Assembly (NCBI RefSeq): GCF_002483235.1
Contig: NZ_DLHN01000029.1
Span: forward strand, 1 to 60,704
DNA length: 60,704 bases
Direction of reading: 5' to 3'
Origin: Pedobacter glucosidilyticus
GTDB taxonomy: Bacteria; Bacteroidota; Bacteroidia; Sphingobacteriales; Sphingobacteriaceae
Part shown: piece after piece, positions 43,878-53,704 of the stretch
How the letters are laid out: every line of letters starts with the position of its first letter
How positions within the stretch are numbered: the first letter of the stretch is position 1
Translations under genes and position numbers: made by a program
The notes under the pieces: model-generated
Database searches by the model: none
What the model was told of the DNA's origin: nothing
Seen by the model: the letters and a program-made list of their open reading frames with translations, nothing else

Positions 43878-44801
43878 TTAGAAAGCTATAGAACTGTGAA
43901 TCATAAATCTATCTCCTGCGTCTGCTCTTCTTTCAGCTAAATTTTGTGATTGTATACGCTGATAATTGGCTCCTAATGATAATCTTTTTAAGCTGAGCTC
44001 TAAACCTGCAACTGATGATAGGGAGTATCCTCCGGATACTGCTACTTCAAATTTATTATTTTCTATATCCTTTGCAGCCGTTTCATAGAGTAAACCAACA
44101 TTAGGTGCTACTGTCAATACCTTTGCAATTCTGAATTTATGGTAAGCTAGAACATTAGAAGTAAACTTATTACCGTAACGGTACTCAAATTTATTCTCTG
44201 TATTGATTTTGTAATTGAGATTAACATTGATTCCTGTATTTTGTAATCTGACATCATACATGGCATTAAGTGTAAAATCTGTACTTGCTGTACCTAGCTG
44301 AAAATTATTTGGTGATTCTTGCATCATTAATCTCTCCGTAGGTTCATATTTACCAGTTGGCGCTTTAATACCTGCACCTAACCAAAATGATTGTACGAGC
44401 AACTTTTCTCCTACAGTATTTCTTCCATTATATAGGTTATAGTAACCCATCAAGGCTATATCTCCTAAACCATCAATATTTCCAGAGCCGGTTTGACCAC
44501 TGCGCTGATTAAAATTATAAGGTATAAAAGCCAATACTCTAAATTTACTACCTATGTTCCACCCTCCCCACAGTTCTGCACTTTGATAGGTTTCATCTGT
44601 TGTTAATGGCGTACGTTCGCCACTTGGCCCAAGATGAGTAGCAAGTGTTTTGTATTGATATCTTAAACCAGCAAATCTTTTATTAAACTCTGGTAAAATA
44701 CCCAGATAGTAACTTCCCACACCACAACCGCAAATGTCGCATGCTTTACTCACGCTTATACAGCCTATAACTAACCAACACACTAGTATTATCTTTTTCA
44801 T
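43878..44801 (-). CDS. outer-membrane beta-barrel protein with CDICGCG motif
   Basis: 307 aa. Signal peptide 1-20; the mature N-terminus is CDICGCGVGSYYLG, a tight cysteine cluster typical of this Bacteroidota transporter/porin-like family and a plausible metal-binding site. The rest has alternating strands rich in aromatics and glycine, ending in a terminal aromatic (HSSIAF), as for outer-membrane barrels. It is 9 bp downstream of the diheme peroxidase-like gene, in the same operon. A role in metal handling is inference from context. Confidence 0.78.
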   Translation of the reverse strand: MKKIILVCWLVIGCISVSKACDICGCGVGSYYLGILPEFNKRFAGLRYQYKTLATHLGPSGERTPLTTDETYQSAELWGGWNIGSKFRVLAFIPYNFNQRSGQTGSGNIDGLGDIALMGYYNLYNGRNTVGEKLLVQSFWLGAGIKAPTGKYEPTERLMMQESPNNFQLGTASTDFTLNAMYDVRLQNTGINVNLNYKINTENKFEYRYGNKFTSNVLAYHKFRIAKVLTVAPNVGLLYETAAKDIENNKFEVAVSGGYSLSSVAGLELSLKRLSLGANYQRIQSQNLAERRADAGDRFMIHSSIAF

Positions 44802-44810
44802 TTTCTTTTT

Positions 44811-45854
44811 TTATTGTTCTGCTAAAAGCGGATTGTTGATAAAATGCTCATCATTTAAAGTATTCAGAAACGCAATAATTTTGCTTCTATCAGACTCTGG
44901 AAGTTCAATACCTAATTTGATGCCTTTTAAGAGTGGATCAAGATTAGGAGTTTCAACAACTTCTTCATGGTAATGTCTTAATACAGCGTTTAAATTTAGA
45001 AATCTACCATCATGCATATAGGGTGCGGTATATCTTAAATTTCTTAAAGAAGGAACCTTAAACTTATATTTATCTGTTTCCTGTAAAGTAGCGTTATATA
45101 AACCCTGATCATTTATCGGGGATATACCTAATCCATTATTTCTGAAATTATTATCGGTAAATAAAGGCTCTGTATGGCAGCTTGCACATTTCTGTAAAAA
45201 TAGCTGATAACCTTGTTCTTCTTCTTCTGTAAATGAAAAACCTGGCTCTTTACGAATGATTTTATCATACTTTGCGTTACTACTGATACACATAATCATG
45301 AACTGAGACAATGCTTTCATGAATCTTGCGGTTGTTACTTCCTCTGATCCAAAGGCTGCCTTAAACATGGCCTGATACTTAGGTAAAGAACGAATTTTAT
45401 TCATCACATTAGCTACGTTATCATCCATTTCTTCATGTGCTGTTATTGGAATTATAGGTTGTAAATCCAAATCATAAACACCACCACCCCACATAAAAGC
45501 TTTATTCCATGCCAGATTCATGATTGGGGGTGAATTGCGTGTTCCCAATCTATCATCAATCCCATGGCTTACATCATGTCCATGTTGCGTAAAGGCAGAA
45601 GATTGAATATGGCAGGAACCACAAGTTATTGTATTGTTTCTGGATAAGCGTGGTTCATAAAATAAGGCTCTACCCAGCTCAAAACCTTCTTTAGTTACAG
45701 GGTTGTTTTGTAAATTATACTCTGGTTCGGGAAAGTGTGCTGGCTTAACGAAGCCTAGCCACTTTTCAATTTCTGTAGTAATTGCGTCATCCTTCTGACA
45801 AGCTACTATAAACAATCCAAAAAAGATGATAACAGTCCAGTGCTTTCTTTTCAT
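44811..45854 (-). CDS. diheme cytochrome c peroxidase/MbnH-like lipoprotein
   Basis: 347 aa. Lipobox FIVAC (Cys 19). Two heme-binding motifs: CGSCH (78-82) and CASCH (223-227); APYMHDGRF near 277 is a family signature. In MbnH systems such enzymes use H2O2 to convert a Trp of the partner MbnP to kynurenine. The upstream MbnP gene at 45860 is 5 bp away, which supports that role over plain peroxide detoxification. Confidence 0.87.
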   Translation of the reverse strand: MKRKHWTVIIFFGLFIVACQKDDAITTEIEKWLGFVKPAHFPEPEYNLQNNPVTKEGFELGRALFYEPRLSRNNTITCGSCHIQSSAFTQHGHDVSHGIDDRLGTRNSPPIMNLAWNKAFMWGGGVYDLDLQPIIPITAHEEMDDNVANVMNKIRSLPKYQAMFKAAFGSEEVTTARFMKALSQFMIMCISSNAKYDKIIRKEPGFSFTEEEEQGYQLFLQKCASCHTEPLFTDNNFRNNGLGISPINDQGLYNATLQETDKYKFKVPSLRNLRYTAPYMHDGRFLNLNAVLRHYHEEVVETPNLDPLLKGIKLGIELPESDRSKIIAFLNTLNDEHFINNPLLAEQ

Positions 45855-45859
45855 AACGT

Positions 45860-46705
45860 TTAATTTTCTGTATGGTCATGTTTAAACATTTCAGTAAGAT
45901 TGGCTGCGATATTTACGCTAAACTCGCTAAACATTACATTAGGGTTTCTTGCAATACTTATACGGTTTGTTCCATCAAAAACCTTCATAATATCTACAAA
46001 TAGGTGTATATTACTTTGCCTGTCTTTTCTAACACGAGCTATTCCAGCATTTGTTAAATCAACGGTTATGGTTTTAATATTATTGATGGTTGGTGCCGAG
46101 TACCCTCCAAAGCCCCCAATATGATATTTAAATTGTTTTTTACCGGTAGGATCTCCGCTAGTATCATTTGATATCACTGATGAATTACCTTCAAACTTAA
46201 AAAATATATAACCTGAATTCCAGCCCCAATACATTCCACCTCCATCATGACCGCCACCGCCAAGTGCAGGGTCTAATACTCCGGTACGCTTATCTACAGG
46301 CATGGTACTTCGCAGACTGTCTACTCCGAGAGTAAAAGTAAGTTTTGTATAATCACCTTCAGGTACGCGTACACGTGTGAAACGACTTGCTCTGTCTGCT
46401 CCGTTGATAAGGAAATAACTACTGTCTTGATTTACAGTGTAAGTGATGCCATCAGCAGTAGAAACCTTGATGTTACTAATGAAGTACTGTAACATAGAAA
46501 TAGAGAATTTTTCTCCATTACTATTGGTGTACAGACTACCAGTATTGTTAATAGAAAAAGTGCGATCTCCAACAATATTATCAAATTCAATAGATAAGGG
46601 AGCAAGATTCTTCTCTTCAAAATCTGGTGCCACATCATCTTCTTTAGAACAGGCTGTTATCATGAAGATAGTGCCTATAATCATTATCCATTTTAAATTT
46701 TTCAT
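45860..46705 (-). CDS. MbnP-family lipoprotein (copper-binding type)
   Basis: 281 aa. Lipobox FMITAC (Cys 19). Family features: the EFDNIVGDRTFSIN start, the YFISNIKVS strand, a GGGHDGGGMYWGWNSGYIFF segment (His and Trp-rich; one Trp is the likely target of the MbnH partner) and an FVDIMKVFDG ending. Known MbnP proteins bind copper after the Trp-to-kynurenine change. It is followed 5 bp later by its peroxidase partner. Confidence 0.88.
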   Translation of the reverse strand: MKNLKWIMIIGTIFMITACSKEDDVAPDFEEKNLAPLSIEFDNIVGDRTFSINNTGSLYTNSNGEKFSISMLQYFISNIKVSTADGITYTVNQDSSYFLINGADRASRFTRVRVPEGDYTKLTFTLGVDSLRSTMPVDKRTGVLDPALGGGGHDGGGMYWGWNSGYIFFKFEGNSSVISNDTSGDPTGKKQFKYHIGGFGGYSAPTINNIKTITVDLTNAGIARVRKDRQSNIHLFVDIMKVFDGTNRISIARNPNVMFSEFSVNIAANLTEMFKHDHTEN

Positions 46706-46708
46706 ATC

Positions 46709-47806
46709 CTATTTGTTATGTGGATTACTTATGCTTTTGTTATTAATAAAATCAAAATCACTAAGGGTGTTTAAAAAAGCTATTATTGCTTCTTTCTCTT
46801 GTATAGACATAGGGATGCCCGCTTCTCCATTATTCTGATACATCAGTTGGTCTGTACTCACGCTTACTTTAACATGATTCATATAGTGATTTAAAACCTC
46901 GTTTAAAGTATTAAATCTGCCATCATGCATATATGGTGCTGTGAGAGCAACATTTCTAAGAGAAGGGGTTTTAAATTTCCCTAGATCTAGAGGATTAAAA
47001 GTTACCCGATATCTGCCCTGATAAATGCCTTCATGTTCATCACTAAACATGGAATCTAACCCATTATTATGATATGCATAGTCAGTAAAAAGTTCCCCAC
47101 TGTGGCAACCTTTACATTTTTTTTCTACCAAGCTCAACCCTTGTAATTCAAGGGTTGATAGCTGGATATTATCTTCCTTTCTGATGTATTTATCATATTT
47201 GGAATTTGCTGAAATGAGTGACCTCTGGAACTGTGCTAAAGCTTTAGCTACATACTTTGATTTTATTTCATCCTGAAATACAAGTTTAAATCTTTGTACA
47301 TAGTCTGGAATCTGCTTTAGTTCTGATTCCATGATTAACAAGTCCTGATGCATTTCATCAGGACTTGTTATGGGTGCAAATGCTTGTGATTCAAGATTGG
47401 TAGATCCTCCGTCCCAGAATAACCCTTTATTTGCCCAAGCTAGATTAAATAAAGCGGGTGAATGTCTGTGGAGTACTTTTCTAGACTCTCCTTTATCATT
47501 CAATGCTACACCATCTGTAAATGCTAGTTCTTGATGGTGACAAGATGCACAGGAAATACGATTACTAGCTGATAAGCGAGTATCATAAAAAAGCCTTCTA
47601 CCCAATTCTATCCCTTCCTTAGATAATGGATTATCTGGATCTTCAGGAGCTGTTGGAAGATTTGAAGGCACTGCAAGTTTAACAAAGCTTGGCAATGGTA
47701 ATTCTTCCTCAACTAAAGGTTCTTTTTTACAAGAAACTATTAGCAATGATAGCCATAAAAGGATAGTTATACGTTTTAGATTAACGTATTTAATTTTAAT
47801 CATCAT
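46709..47806 (-). CDS. second diheme peroxidase/MbnH-like lipoprotein
   Basis: 365 aa. Lipobox near LLIVSC (Cys 26); heme motifs CASCH (86-90) and CKGCH (231-235); APYMHDGRF signature. The start ATG overlaps the stop of the frameshifted MbnP gene by one base (TAATG), and the next MbnP gene begins 3 bp after its end. It is the partner of the broken MbnP. Confidence 0.87.
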   Translation of the reverse strand: MMIKIKYVNLKRITILLWLSLLIVSCKKEPLVEEELPLPSFVKLAVPSNLPTAPEDPDNPLSKEGIELGRRLFYDTRLSASNRISCASCHHQELAFTDGVALNDKGESRKVLHRHSPALFNLAWANKGLFWDGGSTNLESQAFAPITSPDEMHQDLLIMESELKQIPDYVQRFKLVFQDEIKSKYVAKALAQFQRSLISANSKYDKYIRKEDNIQLSTLELQGLSLVEKKCKGCHSGELFTDYAYHNNGLDSMFSDEHEGIYQGRYRVTFNPLDLGKFKTPSLRNVALTAPYMHDGRFNTLNEVLNHYMNHVKVSVSTDQLMYQNNGEAGIPMSIQEKEAIIAFLNTLSDFDFINNKSISNPHNK

Positions 47807-48587
47807 TATCTAGCAGAAGCCACGGTAAATACTTTAGTAGCATAATTTGTTGCAACTTGAGCCATAATGGTAGCCTTACTAGCACCTACAATAGGATTAG
47901 CGAAAACGTCTACACCATCAAGCGCTTTTTCTACATCAGCTTTTAAAACAATCTCACTATCTTTTACTGATGAAATTCTGATGTTAGTAGGAAGATTGAT
48001 TGTAACAGTTTTATAATTAGTATTTAGGCCAGTTTCTACAAGCATGTTTTTAGGTGCACTAGCTCCAGATTTTACCGTACCTCCAACAGAAGTAAAAATA
48101 TAACTTGTCATCCACATCCAAGAGATGTTCGTCATTCCGTTTAATTGAGAAAGTTCACCGATTTGTAAGCTTAAATTATCATTATATCTGCTTTCTACAC
48201 CAACAGAGAATTTAATGCTTTTATAATCACCAACAGGTACTCCAGATAATTGTATCACCTCGCGTTTGTTAGCAGGGTAAGTAAAGTCTCCTTCCTGAAC
48301 TGCAACAGCACTAGTTTCTTCTAAAAATAGTAAGAATTAGGTACCTCATATTCTTCTCCTGCTGCATTAATCAAGATAACATTACTTACCCAGTACCTGA
48401 ACTTATTAAAGTTATAAATAGAAGTACCAGAAGTAAAATCTCTATTTAAAGCAAAATCCTGATTACCAAAAACAGCATCAAAAGTAATAGCTGCTTTACC
48501 CTCTGTTTCTACAGTTAATGCTTCTTCCTCTGAACAAGAAGTAAATAATATGATTGATAAACCTATAATTGAGAATAATTTTTTCAT
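47806..48587 (-). pseudogene. MbnP-family gene broken by a one-base frameshift
   Basis: Two frames fit one gene. Residues from 48587 give a lipoprotein signal (LFTSC) and an MbnP N-terminal domain, ending YVPNSYYF-like at a TAG stop (48321-48323). The downstream frame (48258-47806) continues with IQLSGVPVGDYKSIKFSVGV and WMWMTSYIF. Adding one T to the five-T run (48323-48327, read as A on the plus strand) joins them without a gap. The break is a one-base deletion in a homopolymer: a phase-variable site, a recent mutation or a sequencing error. Confidence 0.75.
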
Positions 48588-48704
48588 TTTAATGTTTATA
48601 AAGGCTTTATAGCCTGATTTTCTTAATTTTTTTTATACGATGACCTTTGCCAGACTTTATGAAAGCTGGATTAAGGGATTGAAAGGATAATAACATCCGT
48701 ATAT

Positions 48705-48730
48705 AGAATATTTTATAAATAAAATATTCT
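48705..48730. repeat. 11-bp perfect AT-rich palindrome
   Basis: AGAATATTTTA-TAAA-TAAAATATTCT lies between the small Cys-rich gene and the mbnP gene. It lacks a T-run, so it may be a weak terminator or an operator. Confidence 0.5.
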
Positions 48731-48744
48731 TAGTAAAAAGATGT

Positions 48745-49134
48745 TTAAATAAAAGTAGGAGTAGTGATAGTTGGCGGATGCGAGATATCCTGATTAAATG
48801 TTGGTAATTTAAACTGTGATGAAGCTACAGTGACCTTGATAGGATTTGTAGCAATGCAGCTAAAAGTTAAAGGTTCATGAACAAGAAAAACATCAGATGT
48901 AGCTTTTTTTAAGGCTTCTTGTTCTTGTTTATGTTCTTTTTCTTCAGCGGCTTTTAATTTTTTCATTAACACACAGTTGCCCCTACACTGTAATTGGGGC
49001 TTGCCTTTATTTTCGCAAAGTGTGGTAGCTATTTGATCTTGATTAATTTTAAATTGAGCATAAATGAAAAATCTTGATAAGTTGGTACTTATCAAAGTAA
49101 GAAGTAGAACGAATGCTACAATACGATTAATCAT
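48745..49134 (-). CDS. small membrane-anchored protein with a Cys cluster
   Basis: 129 aa from the second ATG (MINRIVAFVLLLTLI); the ATG at 49143 adds three residues. One N-terminal membrane segment is followed by CENKGKPQLQCRGNCVLMKK, where three cysteines sit in a pattern common to small Bacteroidota proteins near copper or heme uptake genes. A charged helix (AAEEKEHKQEQEALKKA) follows, then a tail with HPP. It is the first minus-strand gene of the locus, which suggests a metal-related role; function unproven. Confidence 0.65.
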   Translation of the reverse strand: MINRIVAFVLLLTLISTNLSRFFIYAQFKINQDQIATTLCENKGKPQLQCRGNCVLMKKLKAAEEKEHKQEQEALKKATSDVFLVHEPLTFSCIATNPIKVTVASSQFKLPTFNQDISHPPTITTPTFI

Positions 49135-49264
49135 TTGCTGCAAAAATAAGAATTATTTGTTTATTCCTATATTTAGTTAAGTTTTTTATGTTCAAGATGA
49201 ATTCTAATTTTTAGAAAGCTTAACCTTACTTTTTAATATACTAAAGAACACTATCTTCGTTTTA

Positions 49265-50230
49265 ATGAAAATCAAACCAGATAAATTTGTTATAGCAGTA
49301 TTCATAGTCATCGCCATCGCTTATTTTTTGCCACAATGGGGTGTTAAAGAAAGTAAAATACCGCTAGCAACTATTTCATCTATCGGCGTATCCTTAATTT
49401 TCTTTTTTTATGGCTTAAAATTAAGTGCCGATAAGTTAATAGCAGGCTTAAAAAACTGGAAACTTCATTTACTGATACAGCTATCTACTTTTTTGCTATT
49501 TCCCTTATTAGTTTTACCATTTTATCCATTAGCCATAGCTACTAAACAAGAATTGCTGTGGCTATCCATGCTTTTTCTGGCTGCTTTACCCTCTACCGTT
49601 TCCTCATCAGTAGTAATGGTAGCCATGGCTAAAGGTAATTTACCAGCAGCCATATTTAACGCCAGTATTTCTGGAATTATTGGCATAGCCATTACACCTT
49701 TATGGATGGGTATGTTTTTACAGCAAACATCTGGAGACTTTAATTTAGGCTCGGTATATCTGCAACTGATTATAGAAATTATTTTACCAGTATTAGCGGG
49801 TATACTTTTACAGCGCTATTGGGGTAAATATGCTATTCAGTACAGCAAACAGTTAACCCTTTTTGATAAAACAGTTATCCTCATCATCATTTACAAAAGT
49901 TTTGCGCAATCTTTTGCTGATGGATTGTTTGCTGAAATTTCTCTCAGAGATTTAATACAACTATCCGGTTTAACCATTTTGTTATTTTACTGCATGTATT
50001 ATTGGGTAGGATATTTAGCAAAATACTTAAAATTTAATACAGAGGATAGTATAACAGCACAATTCTGTGGAACCAAAAAGTCATTGGTACATGGCACTGT
50101 TTTTTCTAAAATATTATTTAGCGGGATACCTACTATTGGTATTTTGTTACTTCCATTAATGATTTTTCATGCTTTTCAGCTCGTTGTTATCAGTTATGTA
50201 GCTGGTAAATTAGCTAAGAGGTTAACCTGA
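49265..50230 (+). CDS. SBF-like (bile acid:sodium symporter-type) membrane protein
   Basis: 321 aa with about nine to ten membrane segments, of the SBF-like group (PF13593). Landmarks: IGVSLIFFFYGLKLS near residue 40, LPSTVSSSVVMVAMAKGN near 113 and QFCGTKKSLVHGTVFSKILF near 265. It may transport organic anions or be involved in signal export. A TAtcTTCG -7-like box lies only 5 bp before the ATG. It is divergent from the Cys-rich small gene. Confidence 0.85.
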   Translation: MKIKPDKFVIAVFIVIAIAYFLPQWGVKESKIPLATISSIGVSLIFFFYGLKLSADKLIAGLKNWKLHLLIQLSTFLLFPLLVLPFYPLAIATKQELLWLSMLFLAALPSTVSSSVVMVAMAKGNLPAAIFNASISGIIGIAITPLWMGMFLQQTSGDFNLGSVYLQLIIEIILPVLAGILLQRYWGKYAIQYSKQLTLFDKTVILIIIYKSFAQSFADGLFAEISLRDLIQLSGLTILLFYCMYYWVGYLAKYLKFNTEDSITAQFCGTKKSLVHGTVFSKILFSGIPTIGILLLPLMIFHAFQLVVISYVAGKLAKRLT

Positions 50231-50386
50231 TATTTATAAGTGATAATTTTACGTTTTACACAGTACTTTTATATTCCAAACTCTTAAATAAAATCTTAAT
50301 TTTACCGTTCATCAAATGTCAAATTGGCTTAAATTAGCCAATGGCTCAATTGTTGATTTTATTGAGTTTTCAAACAAAAAAACAGC

Positions 50387-53300
50387 ATGTTAAATTTTAT
50401 AAATAAGCTATTCGGTAGTAAATCAGAACGCGATGTTAAAAGTCTGAGACCTATCGTAGACAAAATAAACGAAGAATTTCAGAAACTTGCCCATATTTCT
50501 CATGATGAATTAAGAGCAAAAACCCAAGAGTTTAAACAAAGAATTCAGGAAAGTCTCTCAGAAATTAATGAGAAGATTATAGAAATAAAAAACAACGTTG
50601 AGCAAAATCCAGAACTACCTTTACACGAAAAAACGGCTTACTATGATGAAATTGACCGTTTAGAGAAAGAGCGTAACAAAAAGCTTGAAACCGCTTTGAT
50701 GGATATTTTACCAGAAGCTTTTGCAGTTGTAAAAGAAACAGCAAGACGTTTTTCTGAGAACGAAACTTTAGAAGTTACAGCTAGTGTTTTTGATAGAGAG
50801 CTGGCTGCAAAGAAGGCCAATGTGATTATCCAGGGAGATAAAGCTATTCACCATAATAGCTGGATTGCAGCAGGTACAGAAGTAAAATGGAACATGATTC
50901 ATTACGACGTACAGCTGATAGGTGGTATCGTATTGCATCAAGGTAAAATTGCCGAAATGGCAACGGGTGAGGGTAAAACTTTAGTTGGTACATTACCTAT
51001 TTACCTAAATGCTTTATCAGGCATGGGTATCCATGTAGTAACGGTAAATGATTATTTAGCCCGTCGTGACTCTGAGTGGAATGGTCCAATTTTCGAGTTC
51101 CACGGTTTATCTGTTGATTGTATCGATAAGCATTATCCAAACTCGGCAGATAGAAGAAAAGCTTACCAAGCCGATGTAGTTTACGGCACCAATAATGAGT
51201 TTGGTTTTGATTACCTGCGTGACAATATGACACGTACCCCAGAAGAGTTGGTACAAGGTAAATTACATTTTGCTATTGTGGATGAGGTAGACTCGGTTTT
51301 AATTGATGATGCTCGTACACCTTTAATCATTTCTGGTCCTATCCCACGTGGAGACCAACATGAGTTTTACGAGTTAAAACCACGTATAGAGCGTTTGGTA
51401 AACACCCAAAGAAACTTCATCACCAACGTTTTAAACGAAGCAAAAAAGCAAATCAACGAAGGTAAAACAGGTGTAGAAGAAGGCGGTTTAGCATTATTAA
51501 GAGCTTACAGAGGTTTACCTAAAAATAAAGCATTAATCAAATTCTTGAGCGAGCCTGGTATGCGTCAGGTATTAACCAAAGCAGAGAATTATTACATGCA
51601 AGATCAAAATAAAGAGATGCATAAAGCAGATGCTGAACTTTATTTTATCATTGATGAAAAAAATAACCAAGTAGAGCTTACAGAAAAAGGTATCGAGTTA
51701 ATTACGGCATCGGGCGAAGACCCTCATTTCTTTGTCTTACCAGATGTAGGTACAGAAATAGCTGATATTGAAAAATCTACCATCAGTAACGAAGAAAAAG
51801 CAAGTAAAAAAGACGAGCTAATTAGAGATTATTCTATCAAATCAGAACGTATACACTCTGTAAATCAATTATTAAAAGCTTATACGCTATTTGAAAAAGA
51901 TACCGAGTATATCATTGATGAAGGAAAAGTTAAAATTGTTGATGAGCAAACAGGTCGTATTATGGATGGCCGTCGTTACTCAGACGGTTTACACCAAGCT
52001 ATAGAAGCAAAAGAGAATGTGAAAATTGAGGATGCAACACAGACTTATGCCACCATTACGCTTCAAAATTACTTTAGAATGTACCATAAACTTGCCGGTA
52101 TGACAGGTACTGCCGTTACAGAAGCAGGCGAGTTATGGCAAATTTATAAATTGGATGTGGTGGAGATTCCAACACACAGACCAACTTCTCGTACTGATAT
52201 GCAAGATAAAGTATATCGTACCATGCGTGAGAAATACAATGCCGTTGCAGAAGAAATAGTAGAATTAACAAAAGCTGGTCGCCCGGTTCTGGTGGGTACT
52301 ACTTCCGTAGAAATATCAGAATTATTAAGCCGTATGCTAAAGTTAAGAGGTATTAAGCATAATGTGTTAAATGCCAAACTACACCAGAAAGAAGCTGATA
52401 TTGTTGCCGAGGCAGGTAAAGCCGGTACAGTAACCATTGCAACAAACATGGCTGGTCGTGGTACCGATATTAAATTAGGACCAGGCGTTAAAGAAGCCGG
52501 CGGTTTAGCCATTGTAGGTACAGAAAGACATGAGTCTAGAAGGGTGGATAGACAGTTGAGAGGTCGTTCTGGCCGTCAGGGAGATCCAGGTTCATCTCAG
52601 TTCTTTGTGTCTTTAGAAGATAATTTAATGCGTTTGTTTGGCTCAGAACGTATAGCCAATCTGATGGTAAAAATGGGTATAGAGGATGGCGAAGTTATCC
52701 AACATTCTATGATTACCAGTTCTATAGAAAGAGCTCAGAAAAAAGTAGAAGAAAACAACTTTGGTATACGTAAAAGGTTATTAGAGTACGATGATGTGAT
52801 GAACTCGCAACGTACCGTAATCTATACGAAACGTAAAAACGCTTTATTCGGAGAGCGTCTAGACCTCGATATCGAAAATATGGTTGTTGATGTGATTGAT
52901 GATATCGTTACCGAGTATAAAGAAGCCAACAATTACGAAGGCTTTAAGCTAGAGCTGATTAGAATCTTTGCTATTGATACTGCTATCACGCATGAACAGT
53001 TTACTAGCTCTAATATCAACAAGCTTTCTGATAAAATATTTGAAGAAGCAACAGAAGCTTACAAACGTAAATCAGATGCTATTGCGCAGCAAGCATACCC
53101 GGTGTTAAAAGAGGTTTTAGATACCAGAGGGCAATCTATCGAAAATATTATTGTGCCTTTTACTGATGGCACACATGGTATACAGGTTGCAGCTCCTCTA
53201 AGAAAATCTGTAGAAACACAAGGAAAAGAAGTAGTAAAGGCATTTGAGAAAAATGTTGTTTTAGCTTTAATTGATGATACTTGGAAAGAACATTTGCGTG

Positions 53301-53704
53301 AGATGGACGACTTAAAACAGTCTGTACAAAACGCTGTTTATGAGCAAAAAGACCCCTTGGTGGTTTACAAAATGGAAGCCTTCAATTTGTTTAAAGGAAT
53401 GCTAGCAGGTGTAAATAAAGAAGTGGTAAGTTTCTTATTTAAAGGTATTATTCCAACTAACGATGGTCATGCAGCACCAGTTCAAGAAGCAAGACAACAG
53501 CCCCAAACAGATATGAGGCAGATGAAAGTTTCTAAGCCAGAGTTAGCAAGAGAAAGTAATGGTGTACCAATGGTAGATGATACTCGTGAGTTACAAAAGA
53601 CACAGCCTATTGTTCGACATGAAGACAAGATTGGTAGAAATGATCCTTGCCCATGCGGAAGCGGAAAAAAATATAAAAACTGTCATGGTTTATCAGCATC
53701 ATGA
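50387..53704 (+). CDS. secA: preprotein translocase ATPase SecA
   Basis: 1105 aa, long for SecA but normal for Bacteroidota, which carry insertions in the nucleotide-binding domains. It drives protein export through SecYEG. Walker A is MATGEGKTLVGTLP; Walker B is AIVDEVDSVLIDDARTPLII; then GRIMDGRRYSDGLHQA, TNMAGRGTDIKLG and RQLRGRSGRQGDPG. The zinc-binding tail is RNDPCPCGSGKKYKNCHG. The stop overlaps the next start by 4 bp. Confidence 0.97.
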   Translation: MLNFINKLFGSKSERDVKSLRPIVDKINEEFQKLAHISHDELRAKTQEFKQRIQESLSEINEKIIEIKNNVEQNPELPLHEKTAYYDEIDRLEKERNKKLETALMDILPEAFAVVKETARRFSENETLEVTASVFDRELAAKKANVIIQGDKAIHHNSWIAAGTEVKWNMIHYDVQLIGGIVLHQGKIAEMATGEGKTLVGTLPIYLNALSGMGIHVVTVNDYLARRDSEWNGPIFEFHGLSVDCIDKHYPNSADRRKAYQADVVYGTNNEFGFDYLRDNMTRTPEELVQGKLHFAIVDEVDSVLIDDARTPLIISGPIPRGDQHEFYELKPRIERLVNTQRNFITNVLNEAKKQINEGKTGVEEGGLALLRAYRGLPKNKALIKFLSEPGMRQVLTKAENYYMQDQNKEMHKADAELYFIIDEKNNQVELTEKGIELITASGEDPHFFVLPDVGTEIADIEKSTISNEEKASKKDELIRDYSIKSERIHSVNQLLKAYTLFEKDTEYIIDEGKVKIVDEQTGRIMDGRRYSDGLHQAIEAKENVKIEDATQTYATITLQNYFRMYHKLAGMTGTAVTEAGELWQIYKLDVVEIPTHRPTSRTDMQDKVYRTMREKYNAVAEEIVELTKAGRPVLVGTTSVEISELLSRMLKLRGIKHNVLNAKLHQKEADIVAEAGKAGTVTIATNMAGRGTDIKLGPGVKEAGGLAIVGTERHESRRVDRQLRGRSGRQGDPGSSQFFVSLEDNLMRLFGSERIANLMVKMGIEDGEVIQHSMITSSIERAQKKVEENNFGIRKRLLEYDDVMNSQRTVIYTKRKNALFGERLDLDIENMVVDVIDDIVTEYKEANNYEGFKLELIRIFAIDTAITHEQFTSSNINKLSDKIFEEATEAYKRKSDAIAQQAYPVLKEVLDTRGQSIENIIVPFTDGTHGIQVAAPLRKSVETQGKEVVKAFEKNVVLALIDDTWKEHLREMDDLKQSVQNAVYEQKDPLVVYKMEAFNLFKGMLAGVNKEVVSFLFKGIIPTNDGHAAPVQEARQQPQTDMRQMKVSKPELARESNGVPMVDDTRELQKTQPIVRHEDKIGRNDPCPCGSGKKYKNCHGLSAS

